Shown: in pieces, positions 35,355 through 46,855 of the stretch
How the letters are laid out: each line of letters starts with the position of its first letter
How positions within the stretch are numbered: position 1 is the first letter of the stretch
From: Adiantum capillus-veneris
Taxonomy: Eukaryota > Streptophyta > Polypodiopsida > Polypodiales > Pteridaceae
Direction of reading: 5' to 3'
Assembly: GCA_014529385.2 (NCBI GenBank)
Contig: CM043958.1
Span: 148,212,385 to 148,272,384, forward strand
DNA length: 60,000 nt
Notes under the pieces: generated by a model
The model's input: only the letters and a program-made list of their open reading frames with translations
Databases searched by the model: none
What the model was told of the DNA's origin: nothing
Made by a program: the position numbers and the translations under genes

Positions 35355-36403
35355 AAATATGTATAGATATCAATTTGCAAAAGCCTGGTCCCCTAGAGAA
35401 AGATTCTCATGTTCATTTTGTGAAAAAGCCCAATTTATAATCTTTATTTTCTCAAATAACTTTAACTCAATATAAAAGATTTGGATTTTCCATGCTCAGT
35501 GGAGAGAATTACGTCACTAAGTAATCACTTGTACATTAGTGATGCATAACTAAATTTTGAATTTTGTTTTAGAGTGTTTCATTGTGTGCCCAAGGAGCCT
35601 CGATTGCTTGAAGAAGATGTCCATCCACATATCGTCAGCATAATTCCATAATTACATGTAACCAAATCGGCACACAAAAAATTGTTCAAAGCAATGGTAT
35701 GGACAAGAGGGTGAAAAAACAGGGGTTGACCACATTCTTAAGCGTGCTATTGCATGGTTGTCAACTCAAGCTCATACTGCATCTGCATTGAATTGTGCAT
35801 ATCAGGGATGCAAAACAACGTTTATTTATGCTCGTAAACAATTTTCTCATATGTTTGGTTCATGCAATATGGGCCTAAGGCAGAATGAAACAAGTTTATA
35901 AGACCGTTAGAAATAAGAGACACAAATCAATTGGTTACACTAGTAAAGTTAAGGGCTAGAATCCTAAAGTTGCAAAGGAGGACAAAAATTAGAGACTCGA
36001 GATACACAAATAGAAAATATATATAATGTCATCATTGGTGTTGCTTTCTCACTGTATTTTTTCTAGATTTAAGAAATAGAAAGACTTGAACGGTTTTGAG
36101 AAGTAGTTACCAGGGTGGTCCACATCAAATGTGTAAGTGTAGCATGTGAATCAGCTTTCTCTTCGCTCTTGTCTATACTTTCATGATACACTTAAGCTTT
36201 TAAGGAGGAAAAGTTAGTGCATAAAGAAAATAATTATATAAGTGTCAAACAGAATCAACAACCAAAGTACTTGATAATTGAAGTCTACCATAATATGTGA
36301 GGAGTAAATTGGGAGCTAGAATAGATGAATGTCTCTCATTAATTTGTGGATCTCGCTTGGATCTTGCTTTGCTCAAAAAATCTCGCTAGGTGTTTGGTAG
36401 GAC
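32753..36403. mobile_element. 3.65-kb insertion flanked by an 11-bp TSD (copy 2)
   Basis: Perfect direct repeats TCAAACTTTTG at 32742-32752 and 36404-36414. Same element as 16028-19665, with both TSD copies intact here. It contains the (CT)nC34 tract at 34301-34373, (CT)n at 34685-34735 and 35299-35352, and the three 'agcagtcca...ggtgttggagaaag' repeats. No TIR, LTR or recognised protein. Confidence 0.75.
34301..34373. repeat. (CT)n followed by C34
   Basis: CT tract to 34339 then 34 consecutive C. On the opposite strand this gives a poly-Gly/Arg-Glu frame that is not a gene. Confidence 0.95.
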
Positions 36404-38620
36404 TCAAACTTTTGCTACATGCCTTGTCCCTCTCCCAAGGTCTTGAGTTGGCTTCAAAACCTCTTTCTCTGGCTAGCTCCCTTGTCCTTTGATATATTAG
36501 CAACTTGGATGCATCACTTATTATCTATGATTTTTCCCTAGTGACTAATAATCATCTATCTTCCATATGCTTTCCTTCAATGATTGGGTCAATATTTTTC
36601 CTGCTATGGACAAAGATACAGGTGATGGGGTCTCTATGATCTCTCAATATATCTCCCAACTATGTTTATTAGTCTTAGAATACAATCAAGATGTTGCTCC
36701 ATTTTCTTCTTGTGGTGTTGAACTTGCAAAATTTTTAAAGACATTATGTGGCCTCAATCCTGCTTTTGTTAGTACCCTTGCTACCCCTATTGTCCCACAA
36801 ATGGTGGCCTTTTTTGTAGAGACAATGCTACTCTAGATGCTCTTCAGGAATTCCAAAACCATTTGTGCACCCATAGTTACTCTACCCTTTTAGAGATGGT
36901 ACCTAAAGACTCTAAAATTTTCCCTTTCCTACCACTCAGACAAATTAAAGTAGAATCTTTTGGAGTGGACCAAAAACTATGGATTCTTTTCAACAAAGCC
37001 TTTTTAGCACCCGTACTCAATGAAACTTGGTTCTATCTTACCAACCTACTTCTATCTAGAGTCTAAGATTTCATACTCAATATACTAAGGTGGACAATGT
37101 TCGGACAAAGAGGAGCACATTAAGAATCCTTTCAGCCTCAATCTCATTGGTGAGTCAAAATGTGCCTCTAATGCTAGCCTATACATTTTCTCAAAAAGAA
37201 ATATGGATTTTTTAAAGAGCAATCCTGACTTCTACATAAAATCAAACTTGGAATGTCTTTTGACCTTACTTGAAATGGATTTACAAACTCCTTGACCAAA
37301 ATGCCTCCTGTGATTCCAACATTATGTAGTTTGATCAAGTTATTTGGTACATTCTCAATCGTTCGGAACATCTCTTTTTGGAAAAACTTGTAGACTTTTA
37401 TTTATCTCTTATTTGCTCCTAGCTTGGTTGGCAAGCTAAATTCCTGTAGGTGCTTAAATTACTTTCAATGCCTTTTGAAGCTTGATGCTTGACATTCTTA
37501 AAGAATTTAAATCCTATGAGCTTGACACATTTCTCACCACCTATGCCAACTACAAAGGTGTTAAAATTGCTACTGGACTACTCCAACTTTGCATTGAGGA
37601 TGATAATTCTCCATCTCTAAAAAGACCTAGCTCACTAACCACCCCCAATAGTTGTTTCACATCCTTCCTAACACTTGACACTTCTTCTAGCCTAAATAAA
37701 GGAAAGTCTTGTAGTTTCACTAGAGGTAGAAGAAGGAACACCTTTGTTGCAAAACTCCTTGACATAGAACTTATTTTGATATGCAGGTAGTTTTTGGCCC
37801 TTGCAAGAAAAAGTGTAATTTCAACAAATCTTTGGCAGAAAATTGTATCTATGTACACTGTGCATACCACAATCAACTCGATTGATTTTCACCCAACTTG
37901 ATGTTTTGTGAACGTTTTGATATACTTTTTGGTAACCATGACCTGTTAGAAAATGTCATGATAGTATGGATATATCATCAACCTATTAAGAATCTCATGT
38001 ACATCAATGCCTTTTTATGACACAATGCTATTCTAGAATTTTCTTGTAAAGAGTATGATGTTTTTTGTAAAGACTTTGGTCATTTGTGTAAGCATGTTTA
38101 CACTTGCGATCTACAAATTATTAATGGTCCTATAGTTCAGGGCATCATTGGCAAGGGTCTTTTGATTTTCCCAGAAAACCCGTACCTTGTACTTTCAGAT
38201 TTACTTACATAATTGAACGAGCTAGTCAACACTCTTTGATTGGAAAAGACAGTCCTACTAGACTTAACCATATTGATTGAATAAAGTTTTTTTCAAAAAG
38301 TTTCCCTTATGCCACCTAGCTAGTTATCTACTGATAGCACTTGGATCACACCTTACTTCAACCTAAAATTTCAAAAACTCTCGCAAAAGTGGTTTAATGA
38401 CGTTGGTCTAGATAAAGCCGCTCATTGTCCTACTCTTATATGAAAAAACCTTGCATGGAAGGCTGCTCACTTACGACTAGCTTGAGACAATTTTACCCTA
38501 CTTAACTTATCCCCTAACGAGGCCACTACTATTATCTCCAATCACTATTGTAGTCTCTGGTATTCTATTGAGGTAGTCAAATTACTTGTGTTTTGTAAGG
38601 CATAGAAATATTTTGAGGGT
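36404..38620 (+). pseudogene. Unclassified tandem element, monomer C (coding)
   Basis: Resumes after the insertion and follows the same order as monomer B. 36567-36836 reads 'SFNDWVNIFPAMDKDTGDGV', 'SMISQYISQLCLLVLEYNQD', 'FSSCGVELAKFLKTLCGLNP'. 36863-37066 reads 'STLLEMVPKDSKIFPFLPL', 'RQIKVESFGVDQKLWILFNK'. 37482-37790 reads 'MMLDILKEFKSYELDTF', 'LTTYANYKGVKIATG', then a Ser/Arg-rich tail. After frameshifts come a Cys/His block (37815-37880), 'CKEYDVFCKDFGHLCKHVYT' (38047), 'CDLQIINGPIVQGIIGKG' (38105) and 'GLDKAAHCPTL' (38405). This is the better preserved N-terminal half of the family. No RT, integrase or transposase signature found. Confidence 0.5.
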
Positions 38621-39030
38621 TGTTTGGAAGTCTTTTGGTCAATATAATTTTGGAAAGATCCTCAATAAAACTGTCCAACATTGTACATAGATAAGTTTTC
38701 TTGGATTTATCCGCCTTAAAAAAAGAGAGTGAGGACTTTGGTAGGCACTAAGCATTCAAGATAACAAAATACCCTGCTAAATATTGACTAGTTTTGAGAG
38801 CTCATATAATGAGATACAATTTGTAAACGTAAATTTAGAGTGGCTTCACAAATAAAAAGCATAAGACATAAACACAAAACTCTATAAGACAAAAATATGG
38901 TTGAGACACTTGGATCAAAAGGGGCAGTGGCCTTTTGATGAGAATTTAATTTAATTAAATAAATATAAAAGTCCTTTAAAAAAATGGTGTAATTATGAGC
39001 CTTTTTTACAACCTATAAATCTCACTTGGA
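38621..39030 (+). repeat. Partial tail module of monomer C
   Basis: Collinear with other tails from 'aagatcctcaataaaactgt' to 'cacttggatc'. It then jumps at 39030 to another coding fragment, so the tail is truncated. Confidence 0.7.
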
Positions 39031-39339
39031 TCTTCCTTGACATGTAACTTATTTTGATATGCATGTATTTTTTGGCCCTTGCAAGAGAAAGTGTATTTCC
39101 AATAGATCTTTGGTGGAAAAATGTATCTATGTACATTGTTTATACCACAATGAGCTCCTCAATTGGTTTTCATCCAAATCTACCTTTTGTGAATGTTTTG
39201 ATATACTTTTTGGTAACCATAATTTGTTAGAAAATGTTATGATATGATTGACATATCATCAACGTTGGTCTAGATAAAGTCACTAATTGTCCTACTACTC
39301 TTATATGTAAAAACCTTGTATGGAAGGCTGCTCAGTTAC
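39031..39339 (+). pseudogene. Unclassified element fragment D (left part)
   Basis: The frame at 39059-39247 reads 'FGPCKRKCISNRSLVEKCIY', 'VHCLYHNELLNWFSSKSTFC' and 'LFGNHNLLENVMI'. This is the clearest version of the family's Cys/His block (C-x3-C, C-x3-H-C-x2-H), possibly zinc binding. It then skips to 'gttggtctagataaagtcac' and 'accttgtatggaaggctgctca', and is split by the solo LTR at 39340. The right part is 40105-40240. Confidence 0.5.
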
Positions 39340-39420
39340 TATTAGGAAATAGGACATAGCTAGATAGATATTTGAGTAACTTACTTAATGGAGAGAGACA
39401 AATTTTTACACATGAGAGAT

Positions 39421-39478
<58 letters not shown>

Positions 39479-40104
39479 AATATACGTGGTTTAACCAATG
39501 TGGGCTATGTCCATGGGAAAGCAGCCACTCAATGTCTTTAGTACTTCAAAACAAGAAGTAGATTAGAGAGGGATTATATCCTTTTGGAGCTCCCCACCTT
39601 GATTCACTCTCACCACCTCACATTAACTTCACAATGCATCACAATGCTTCACAATCTATTTTTGTGTGTAGAAGAGGCCTCCTTTTTTAGGCCAAAAGGG
39701 TTGCCCTCTCTCATGAGAGGCAGCTGTGTGTAACCACCCTTGTGTTGAAAAGTTCAAATTAGACACTCCAGTTCACCCATGTGTGGCCGCCCTTGAGAAG
39801 ACAAGTCCTCCTTGAAATCAGCCACTGGCCATTGACTTTCGACCACCGACCACCGATCATTGACTACTGGCCAACCATCCAAACTACCGGTTGTTTTTTG
39901 ACCATTTTTTGGCTTTTTTGCGGCCATAATATTCCAGTGAAGCCAGTCTCAAGCTTTGCTCGAGATTGACCGTGAAAATTTTGGTTTCCAGTGAGTGATT
40001 TTTATTCACGCCGGACGATGGCTTCTCCTCATAATGGGGGCCTTGCAAATGTGTGTTTTTAATACAAAAAATTACAAGGGGTATATAAGGCTCCATACTT
40101 AACA
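39340..40104. mobile_element. Probable solo LTR (765 bp)
   Basis: Interrupts the run 'ggctgctcacttacgactag' known intact at 13780 and 38461. Flanks are GTTAC (39335-39339) and CTTAC (40105-40109), a 5-bp target duplication with one change. The insert starts TATTAGGAAATAGG (probably TG mutated to TA) and ends CTTAACA. It contains an AG tract and the 'tacgtggttt...gtccatggg' block seen in many plant copia LTRs. No internal domain remains, as expected after LTR-LTR recombination. Confidence 0.7.
39424..39477. repeat. (AG)n microsatellite
   Basis: Pure AG tract within the solo LTR. Confidence 0.95.
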
Positions 40105-40240
40105 CTTACGACTAGCTAGAAGTGAGTTTACCCTACCTAACTTATCTCCTAATGAGGCCACTACTATTATCTCCGATCACTGTTGTAGTCATGGGTATTC
40201 TCTGTAGGTAGTCAAATGACCTGTGTTATTCCCAACTTAT
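40105..40240 (+). pseudogene. Unclassified element fragment D (right part)
   Basis: Continues 'cttacgactagctag' and reads in the same way as the 'RLARDKFTLLNLS' block of the other copies up to the 'gtcaaatgacctgtgtt' region, then ends. Confidence 0.55.
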
Positions 40241-41567
40241 AATCACCCTAAATATAAATTTGGCGGATTTTGGATGCGTCAAATGATATCTTTACAAGTA
40301 TTACTAAGGACGTTACCTTATTCCTAGATCTTGTATTAACCGAGTTTGAATTTGTTTGTGCAAAAAAATAGAAAGTATGTTTGGATTTTCTTAAGGTCCA
40401 TTACAATCCATTTTGGCTTGCTAAAAAAGTTGGAATTAGGAGTTGGAGAAGAGGAATGAAGCTCAAGGCACAAAACAGAGTGTATTACTTAGTGTGCAAT
40501 GGAAAAATAAGATATCCCTAGAGTGACGAGCGTATATACAATGCACAAGGAAAAAAACCTCCTAGTGAAGGTAAAATGCCCTGGTGGTCCTAAGTGTGTT
40601 CACACACATACATAAGGGGTTATATAAGATGGTGGGCTAGTATTTCCGAGCTACAAAATAAATGAGCAAGTGTTTTTAGAAATGTCACTACCTACTAGTC
40701 AAACAAGTTTGGAATTGCAATGGTTATTTACATATGATAATTTGTTTGGTGAAAAATACAATTTATGCTTTTAAAAAAAAACTCATCTTTAGTCGAAACT
40801 ATTGTGTACACGAGGGAGACAATACATATGCTTATAAATATGTAAAATTAGACATGTAAAATTTTCCCAAATGTAAATGTAGCAGTAAGCACATAAGGAG
40901 AGAGAATAGGGAGATATGGCAAAAAGTAAAGATTGTATTCAAAAGGTGCCAACATGTTTCAACCTCAAACGGTATCATCAGGGCAAGATACAATCTTCTC
41001 AAGTATTGGCTTTATAGAAAATTGGTAAAAGCTTGGGTTTATAAGAGCTAGCTATGGTGAAGTTTACTTTGGCGATTCCCAACAAAACTCAACTTAAGAG
41101 GGTGAAAGGGTACAAGCGTGAGTTCTTGGAGGGAGATGTCAATAAGTAAGCTCCATCTCACTCCACTTCCCAAGATGCACCAAGATAAAAAGAGCATCTT
41201 TGAGATGAGGCTAACTGTGATGCTCATTTTTGTAACATACAACATCACTAGCAATAGGATGACAAAGGCTGCAAAGAGGTGGCTCTCGAGGGTGGGTTGG
41301 TGTCTAAACATTGCCAAGGCACCAAGGTAAGTCATAGAGAGCAAAGAGAAACGAGCACCACACTTAGCTTCATGGTGGAGGGAGAAAGTACATCACTGCT
41401 TCTTGCGGGCTTTAAACATCAGAGTGGAAGTGGTTGGCCCTGGTGCCATAGACCATGTGAGGGAAAGATGGCCAGGGTTGAGTCGGCACATGAAAAATCA
41501 CATGCACTGTTGTCACTCCACCTTGATATCGTTTAGACAAAAGAATGAAAAAAAAATAAAATTTAAA
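40241..41567. other. Intergenic, nothing recognised
   Basis: Short ORFs on both strands near 41050-41540 overlap one another and show no domain. No repeat match within the window. Confidence 0.35.
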
Positions 41568-42018
41568 GGGAGAATCACCAAAATACCCCAATAATTTGTG
41601 GAAATTTCCAAAATACCCCTGTATCTATTTTGGTTGGATTGTTTAAGATTTTCTTATCTCTATTCCCTTTTGACAGTTACAATCCGTTTTTGAGTGTTTA
41701 GCATGTAGTTTGTCACAAATTACCTCCCCAAAAAAAGAGATTAAGTCTAAAAATAATGAAGCAACCCAAGCCCACATATCCAACTCAAATTCTAGTTTCA
41801 TCATCTTATATTGATAGAAAATCAATCTTTTTATGAAAAGCTACAAAATTTTTAATCTTCGGAGATAGTTTATCTCTGAGCCAGGGGAATTTTGGAAAAT
41901 TTGAAGCGCATTTTAGGAATTTATGACAAATTATTAGGGGTATTGTAGGAAATTTTGATATTTGAGGGGTAGGTATTTGGGAGTTTCCAAAATAGAGGGG
42001 TATTTTGGTATTTTTCCC
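41568..42018. mobile_element. MITE-like element with terminal inverted repeats
   Basis: Left end GGGAGAATCACCAAAATACC; the right end, reverse-complemented, is GGGAAAAATACCAAAATACC, an 18/20 match. Inner segments are also inverted ('tttccaaaatacccct' at the left, 'ttccaaaatagaggggt' and 'attaggggtatt' at the right). 451 bp, AT-rich, no ORF of its own. A target duplication is not clear in the A/T-rich flanks. Class (MULE- or hAT-type) unresolved. Confidence 0.65.
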
Positions 42019-43389
42019 TTTTTTAATAGTTTTTCTTTTGCCAACGTCGGTCACAGTAGCGTGTTGGTCTGCTGTTGCAACTAGCCCACGCCGGCATGGA
42101 CTTAATCCAATAGTAGACCAATAGGTAGTTGTGGTTGTTTGCATCGATGATGACTGGGAAAATGGTCTTGCATATGGCATTCCTTGAGGGCGTTCAAATG
42201 GCCACGCACCATGCGTGCTACTTAAATTTTTTCTTATAAATGCTCCATGGTGCTGCTTCTCCCTGATAGACACATGCTTGTAGATTTTTCAAGGATACGC
42301 AGTAGGTGCAATTTGGTTCAGAGTTTGTGTAGCCCAAAGGAAGTTGCTGAGAAGGTAGGACAAATAGAAGAGCCTCGTGTTTGCAAGTGGCATTTTGCCC
42401 CATCGTTGTGAATGCCCTCCAAGAATGGCTGCATATGTGTAACCAATCCAGAATTTCCCTTCTCCTATTGGCACCACCAGTCACATCTCCCTACAATCAC
42501 TTTATGCTAGTGCATAGCTATAGCTTGCGACAGTTATAACAATGAAAATCAAGGATATATTAGCTTTTGTGGCGACGATTATTGATTAAAACTATGGTGA
42601 CGACAGCTTGTGCTCGATGACTACGATGATAGCTTGCAAAGTTGTATTGATGGCGGCAAACCCTAGCCTACAATGCAACCATAACAGAGGTATCCATAGC
42701 TCCCTCTCTCACCCTCATTCTTTTCTCACCCTTTGTTCAAACTCTAGCTTCAAACTTACTCTTGAGCCAACCCAAGTCTCAAACTAAACTCCATCACTTT
42801 TGCTCAAACCCTCCCCGGAAATATTGAGGGAGAAGAGTGTTTGAGGATGGAGACCGATGTTGGTGGACCCTTATGAAGTAACTTGAAGAAGAAAGTCATG
42901 TACCTGAGTATATTATTGTCACTACGACAATTAGGCCGCTCGTGAATAACCGCATAAGAGTTCTACGACCCAATCTGTATGGCATGAGAAAAAATACCAT
43001 AGACTGTATGGGCGATTAGGCATACAAAGCCTGGGAGAAAATTGACATTCTTCACTGTTCTTGTAGATCAAACTACAAGGTGTAGGTGGTTCATAAATGA
43101 GATGGCAATTTGTGTTAAACATAGAGTCACTACACCAAGGTTTTGGGATAGCTTTTCTGTGGTTGAATTGTTGTACCTTTTTTGGATATATTAGGGGCCT
43201 AATTTTTGGAATAGATTTTCTTGCCTTGGAATCTTGGTACTTTAATGAGGTTGGGAGCATATCATTTATAAAGTTCTTTTTTTTATGGGTATGATGAGAT
43301 TGCCGATATATCTCAAGTATTTGGTTTAGGTGATGGTTTTAAAGTCTGAATTTCTAACACAAATTTGATTGTGGTAATGGTTACAACAT
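42019..43389. other. Intergenic, nothing recognised
   Basis: Several short ORFs (for example 42218-42484 and 42931-43260, minus) have no recognisable domain or conserved motif. Sequence 'aaaccctagcc' near 42660 is a lone telo-box-like motif. Confidence 0.35.
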
Positions 43390-43961
43390 GGATTGCATAA
43401 TTATTTTCCTTCCACATTGTTGCACTCGTTCTAATTTGTCCTCAAATTTGCTTAAAATTTGTCTACGCTCGGTTTTTTGGGCTCGATGATTAGAACCCCC
43501 CATACATAAGTGGCACACATATAGCCTCAAGCCGAAACTAATGCCACAAAGCTTGACATTTGACCATACATCGTGCCATTTTTGTAAGTGACCTGTTTTT
43601 CCTCTCAGCAACACAATTTTGGTGAGGTGTATATGTCACCTTACATTGGTGTTTTATCCCATGACTAGCCAAAAATACATTAAATTCATGAGACATACAC
43701 TCTCCCCCTTGATTGGAATGGAGGGTTACCATAGTACTTTTGGAGACATTTTAAGCCATAGTCAAAAATTGTTTGAAGCACATAAACACTTTAGACTTTG
43801 ATTTAAGTGGATACACCCATGCATGCCCGGAGTAATAATCAATGAAAGTCATGAAGTAAAGGTAATTGCCCAAGGATGGAGTTTGCATGGGCCCACAAAC
43901 ATCACAATGCACAAGCTGCAACCTGCATGTGGCCCTAATTGAACCATCCTTTGGAAACTTC
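43390..43961 (-). pseudogene. Ty1/copia integrase fragment (minus)
   Basis: From 43961 leftwards: 'RLQLVHCDVCGPMQTPSLGN' (first catalytic Asp), 'YLYFMTFIDYYSGHAWVYPL', then 'TLHSNQGGECMS', where the second catalytic Asp is Asn, then 'GIKHQCKVTYTPHQNCVAER', with the catalytic Glu kept. The fragment starts exactly at the gypsy LTR edge, so that insertion split the copia element. No other copia part is visible here. Confidence 0.85.
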
Positions 43962-44880
43962 TGTTAGCAGCAAGCTAACACGGATACCATTTTTCCGGAG
44001 CTCTTTGTAAAACACTTATTATTTTGATAAATTGGGAACATTGTAACTCTTATTTTCTCTGATAAACTCTCTAATTAATGAGCCGGGGCTACAAGCTTCC
44101 AGATTGTATCAACCTGTCATTACCCAGCTTTGGTAGAACTCTAGACTATGAGTTTTGACCACCCAAAAACCTTGGCTAAGGTATAAAAGCCAATTTTTGT
44201 AAGTTTTTTTATAAGTTTTGGATGATGAAATACACAGCATGAGCTAACAGCGCTCACTCCTCTCCTTCTTGTGCTTCCTACTCCTTAGTTGTTACATTGC
44301 AGTCGCGTTTGTTGCATTGCAACCATCGCAGGTAAGAGCACTATGCATTGACGTAAGCAGTTCACAGTATTTTGTAGCTTTTGGCATCGTCGACCCGCGG
44401 CCTAATTTCATCATAATTAGGAATTTACACTTTCAAATAAAAAACTTAGCATAGGCGAGGTATTGGGGTATCATTACTAAGCATTGAGATGCATTCTGGG
44501 TCGAAAACAACTAGGTAAAAAATGCACTGCTTTTAATAATCGCAATTTTGGAACTTGACCTAAAGTGGGGTTTGAGACCATAAGCATGTGTGCTTAGGTC
44601 TTATAAAGATGTTCTAGAAGTTTCATTATGTTGGATGTCATTTGATACTGTAACGGATGTGATTTGTTTGCCGATGAGCGATTGGCTTTTGGTGATTTCA
44701 GTCACTTGAGTGTAGCTTGAGTTAGATGCGAGTTGTTAGTTGTTTTCCGAGAGATTGACAACCTCTTGTAGCCTCTATGCACTAGTCAAGTCAGCTTTAT
44801 CCCATGGATTGACAAATTAATCGTAGTTCTCGCTAATACTGCAATAAGATAGGATGGTGAGGTTAGACATGCGTCCCACA
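43962..44880 (+). mobile_element. 5' LTR of the giant gypsy element
   Basis: Starts TGTTAGCAGCAAGCTAACA, a perfect 7-bp stem around AGCAA, and ends GCGTCCCACA two bases before the primer site. Length 919 bp. TATAAAA at 44182-44188 is the likely promoter. A strong splice-donor-like CAG|GTAAGA is at 44331/44332, about 120 bp downstream of the expected transcription start. Confidence 0.85.
44182..44188 (+). promoter_or_regulatory. TATA box of the gypsy LTR
   Basis: TATAAAA in the U3 region, about 220 bp from the LTR start; transcription would begin near 44210-44220. Confidence 0.6.
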
Positions 44881-44882
44881 TT

Positions 44883-44900
44883 TGGCGCTGCTGCCGGGGA
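44883..44900 (+). other. Primer-binding site, tRNA-Asp type
   Basis: TGGCGCTGCTGCCGGGGA matches the complement of the plant tRNA-Asp(GTC) 3' end at 16 of 18 positions by my recollection of that tRNA. It lies two bases inside the LTR edge. The same primer is known for Athila and other Tat-group elements. Confidence 0.85.
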
Positions 44901-46822
44901 TCGAAGAGACCTAAACTAAGAAAAAACATGAGCGTCTTGTGGAGTTATCCTTTAACTTCCTCTAAGATCAGAGTTTAAAATTTTCTTTTAAAAACCGTAT
45001 AGCTTAAGATTGTCGTCTTTTGCTGTGTAGAGGTAGCTTGGAAGTAATCGTACTTGCTGAGTGCCTTTAGGATTGTAGGATTGTAGAAATAGATTAGGAT
45101 TTTGAGGATGATTGGTAGACGAGACAAGTCTTAAGATCAATGCTCAAAAAAACATAAAAGACAAGAAAACAAGTGTTTGTGAACACTTTCCACAACCCCA
45201 TTGCATGAGAATCTAGGAGTAGGATAAGTAGGATCCGAGGTGGATTTCAGAACATTGCTCTCTCTGAAAGAATCAAGTGTGAGTTGTTATTAGAAGTTGA
45301 AGAATTTTAGGTCTACGGCTAGAAATAGCTCGAAAAGACTCGAAACCACTCAATCCGAGTGGAGAGTAAGCTTGAAGATTGTCTGAACCAGTTGGTAAGC
45401 TCAAAACACGTCGAGGTAAAAATTTCAAGAGTTGGCCAAAACTTAGATTATTTATTTTTTCTTGACATTTGAGGCCAAGTCAAGTTTTGACTTCATTCAT
45501 AGGCTTAAAATAGCTCATGGAAAGATTGTCTATGAAAAAATTGCAAAAAATATTCATTTCAAGCTTGAAGTTAATAATCACGATTCTTAACTTTCTGCTC
45601 CAAATTGACCAAGGTTCATACTATTGACTCATTGCATGTGTACAAACAACTTTTGTAAAGGCCCAAAAGATTTGGATCACCAAACTGACAAAAACTTGGC
45701 TAAAAACTAAAGTTTGTACTGACTTTTTGAATCTTGAGTGTAAATTGGAAATAATTTGTCCAAACTTGTTGAAATTTGTTTCATAGGCTTATATATTGAT
45801 GTGATAAACATGTGTACATGCTCAGTTGACCAAAAAGATGCAAACAGTTTTGTCAATTGTAAATAATCGCGATTATTTACATCTGTGCCATTTTTCAACT
45901 TTTTTGACCAAGTCAGCATACCATTAGTTTTACCATGTTGTAATAATCTCACAAACCAAATTTGCTAAGATTTGGATCACTGGATTGAAAATTGTGACCA
46001 AATTTGCAAAGTTAGTTTGCGGACAGAAAATTAATGACCATTTGATCAAAAGTTGTCCAAACTTGATGAAACTTAGCTAGTGACCTTAACTTGAGGTGCT
46101 TAACAGATCTGTGTCAAAGTTGGGGCAAAAGTTGCAAAAATATAGCTGGAGTAAATAATCGCGATTATTTACATCTGCTTCAAAACTTGATAATTTTGTA
46201 AATGTGAGTATACCACAAGGTCAACAATATCAAGTAGACCTCACAAATCAATTTTGGTGAAATCAGGATCACAAAAGTGAGACTTAAGTCGGATTCTTGA
46301 AATCAAAGTCTGCGGACACAAAACAGTTGATAAACTTGATCAGATTTTGTCCAAACTTATTGAAACTTGTCCAGGGACTTTAACAAGTTGTATACTTGTC
46401 AAACCAATCTAAACAGTGCAAAAAATTGACGAAAGTAAATAATCATGATTATTCTCTACTGCTAGTTTGGAACATCAGTTTTGAATTTTGAACTTGTAAG
46501 TGTTAGACCAATATAATACAAAGCCACCAGGCAATTTTGGGTTAAATCGGATCTAAACTGGTACATGTTCACTCAGTTTCCAGGTTGCACATTAAACCTT
46601 TGATTTTTTGCTTAAGTAGAATCTGAAAGTGACTCCCATAGCTCGATTTGAAGTGATACACATAGACCAATCACGAGAGTTAGCAAAAACTCTACCGTCT
46701 TTATAGAAGAATATCTAACTTGATCAAATTTGTACTGGAATTAGGTTGCAGACGAGGAATCAGTGGCTTGACAAAAAGTTGGAATCGAATCAAGTGGAAA
46801 TTGACGACAAGTCAATCCAAAG
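44901..46822 (+). other. Long 5' leader of the gypsy element
   Basis: About 1.9 kb without supported coding between primer site and gag. It contains the four-unit palindromic tandem array at 45570-46456. A splice-acceptor-like TTGCAG is at 46745-46750 and a donor-like AG|GTGAGT at 46822/46823. Confidence 0.7.
45570..46456 (+). repeat. Palindromic ~290-bp tandem array A
   Basis: Four palindromes of about 22 nt with core AATAATCGCGATTATT or variants lie at 45570-45591, 45859-45880, 46151-46172 and 46435-46456, with centres 289, 292 and 284 bp apart. The second and third are perfect over 22 nt. Between them the units share 'ttgtccaaacttgttgaaa' and 'catct-ctt' type segments, so this is an old tandem array in which the palindrome has diverged least. 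Confidence 0.85.
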
Positions 46823-46855
46823 GTGAGTACTCTATCTAGGGCTTTAAAAGTGTAT

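Larger units (their letters stand above)
30439..36769 (+). repeat. 6.3-kb duplicated block, copy 2
   Basis: Partner of 13754-20031. Here the block is embedded in the tandem array: its left part is the continuous end of monomer B, and its right part continues into the rest of monomer C. It therefore has the ancestral context. The AC tract (31118-31216), C34 run and CT tracts are longer than in copy 1. Confidence 0.9.
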
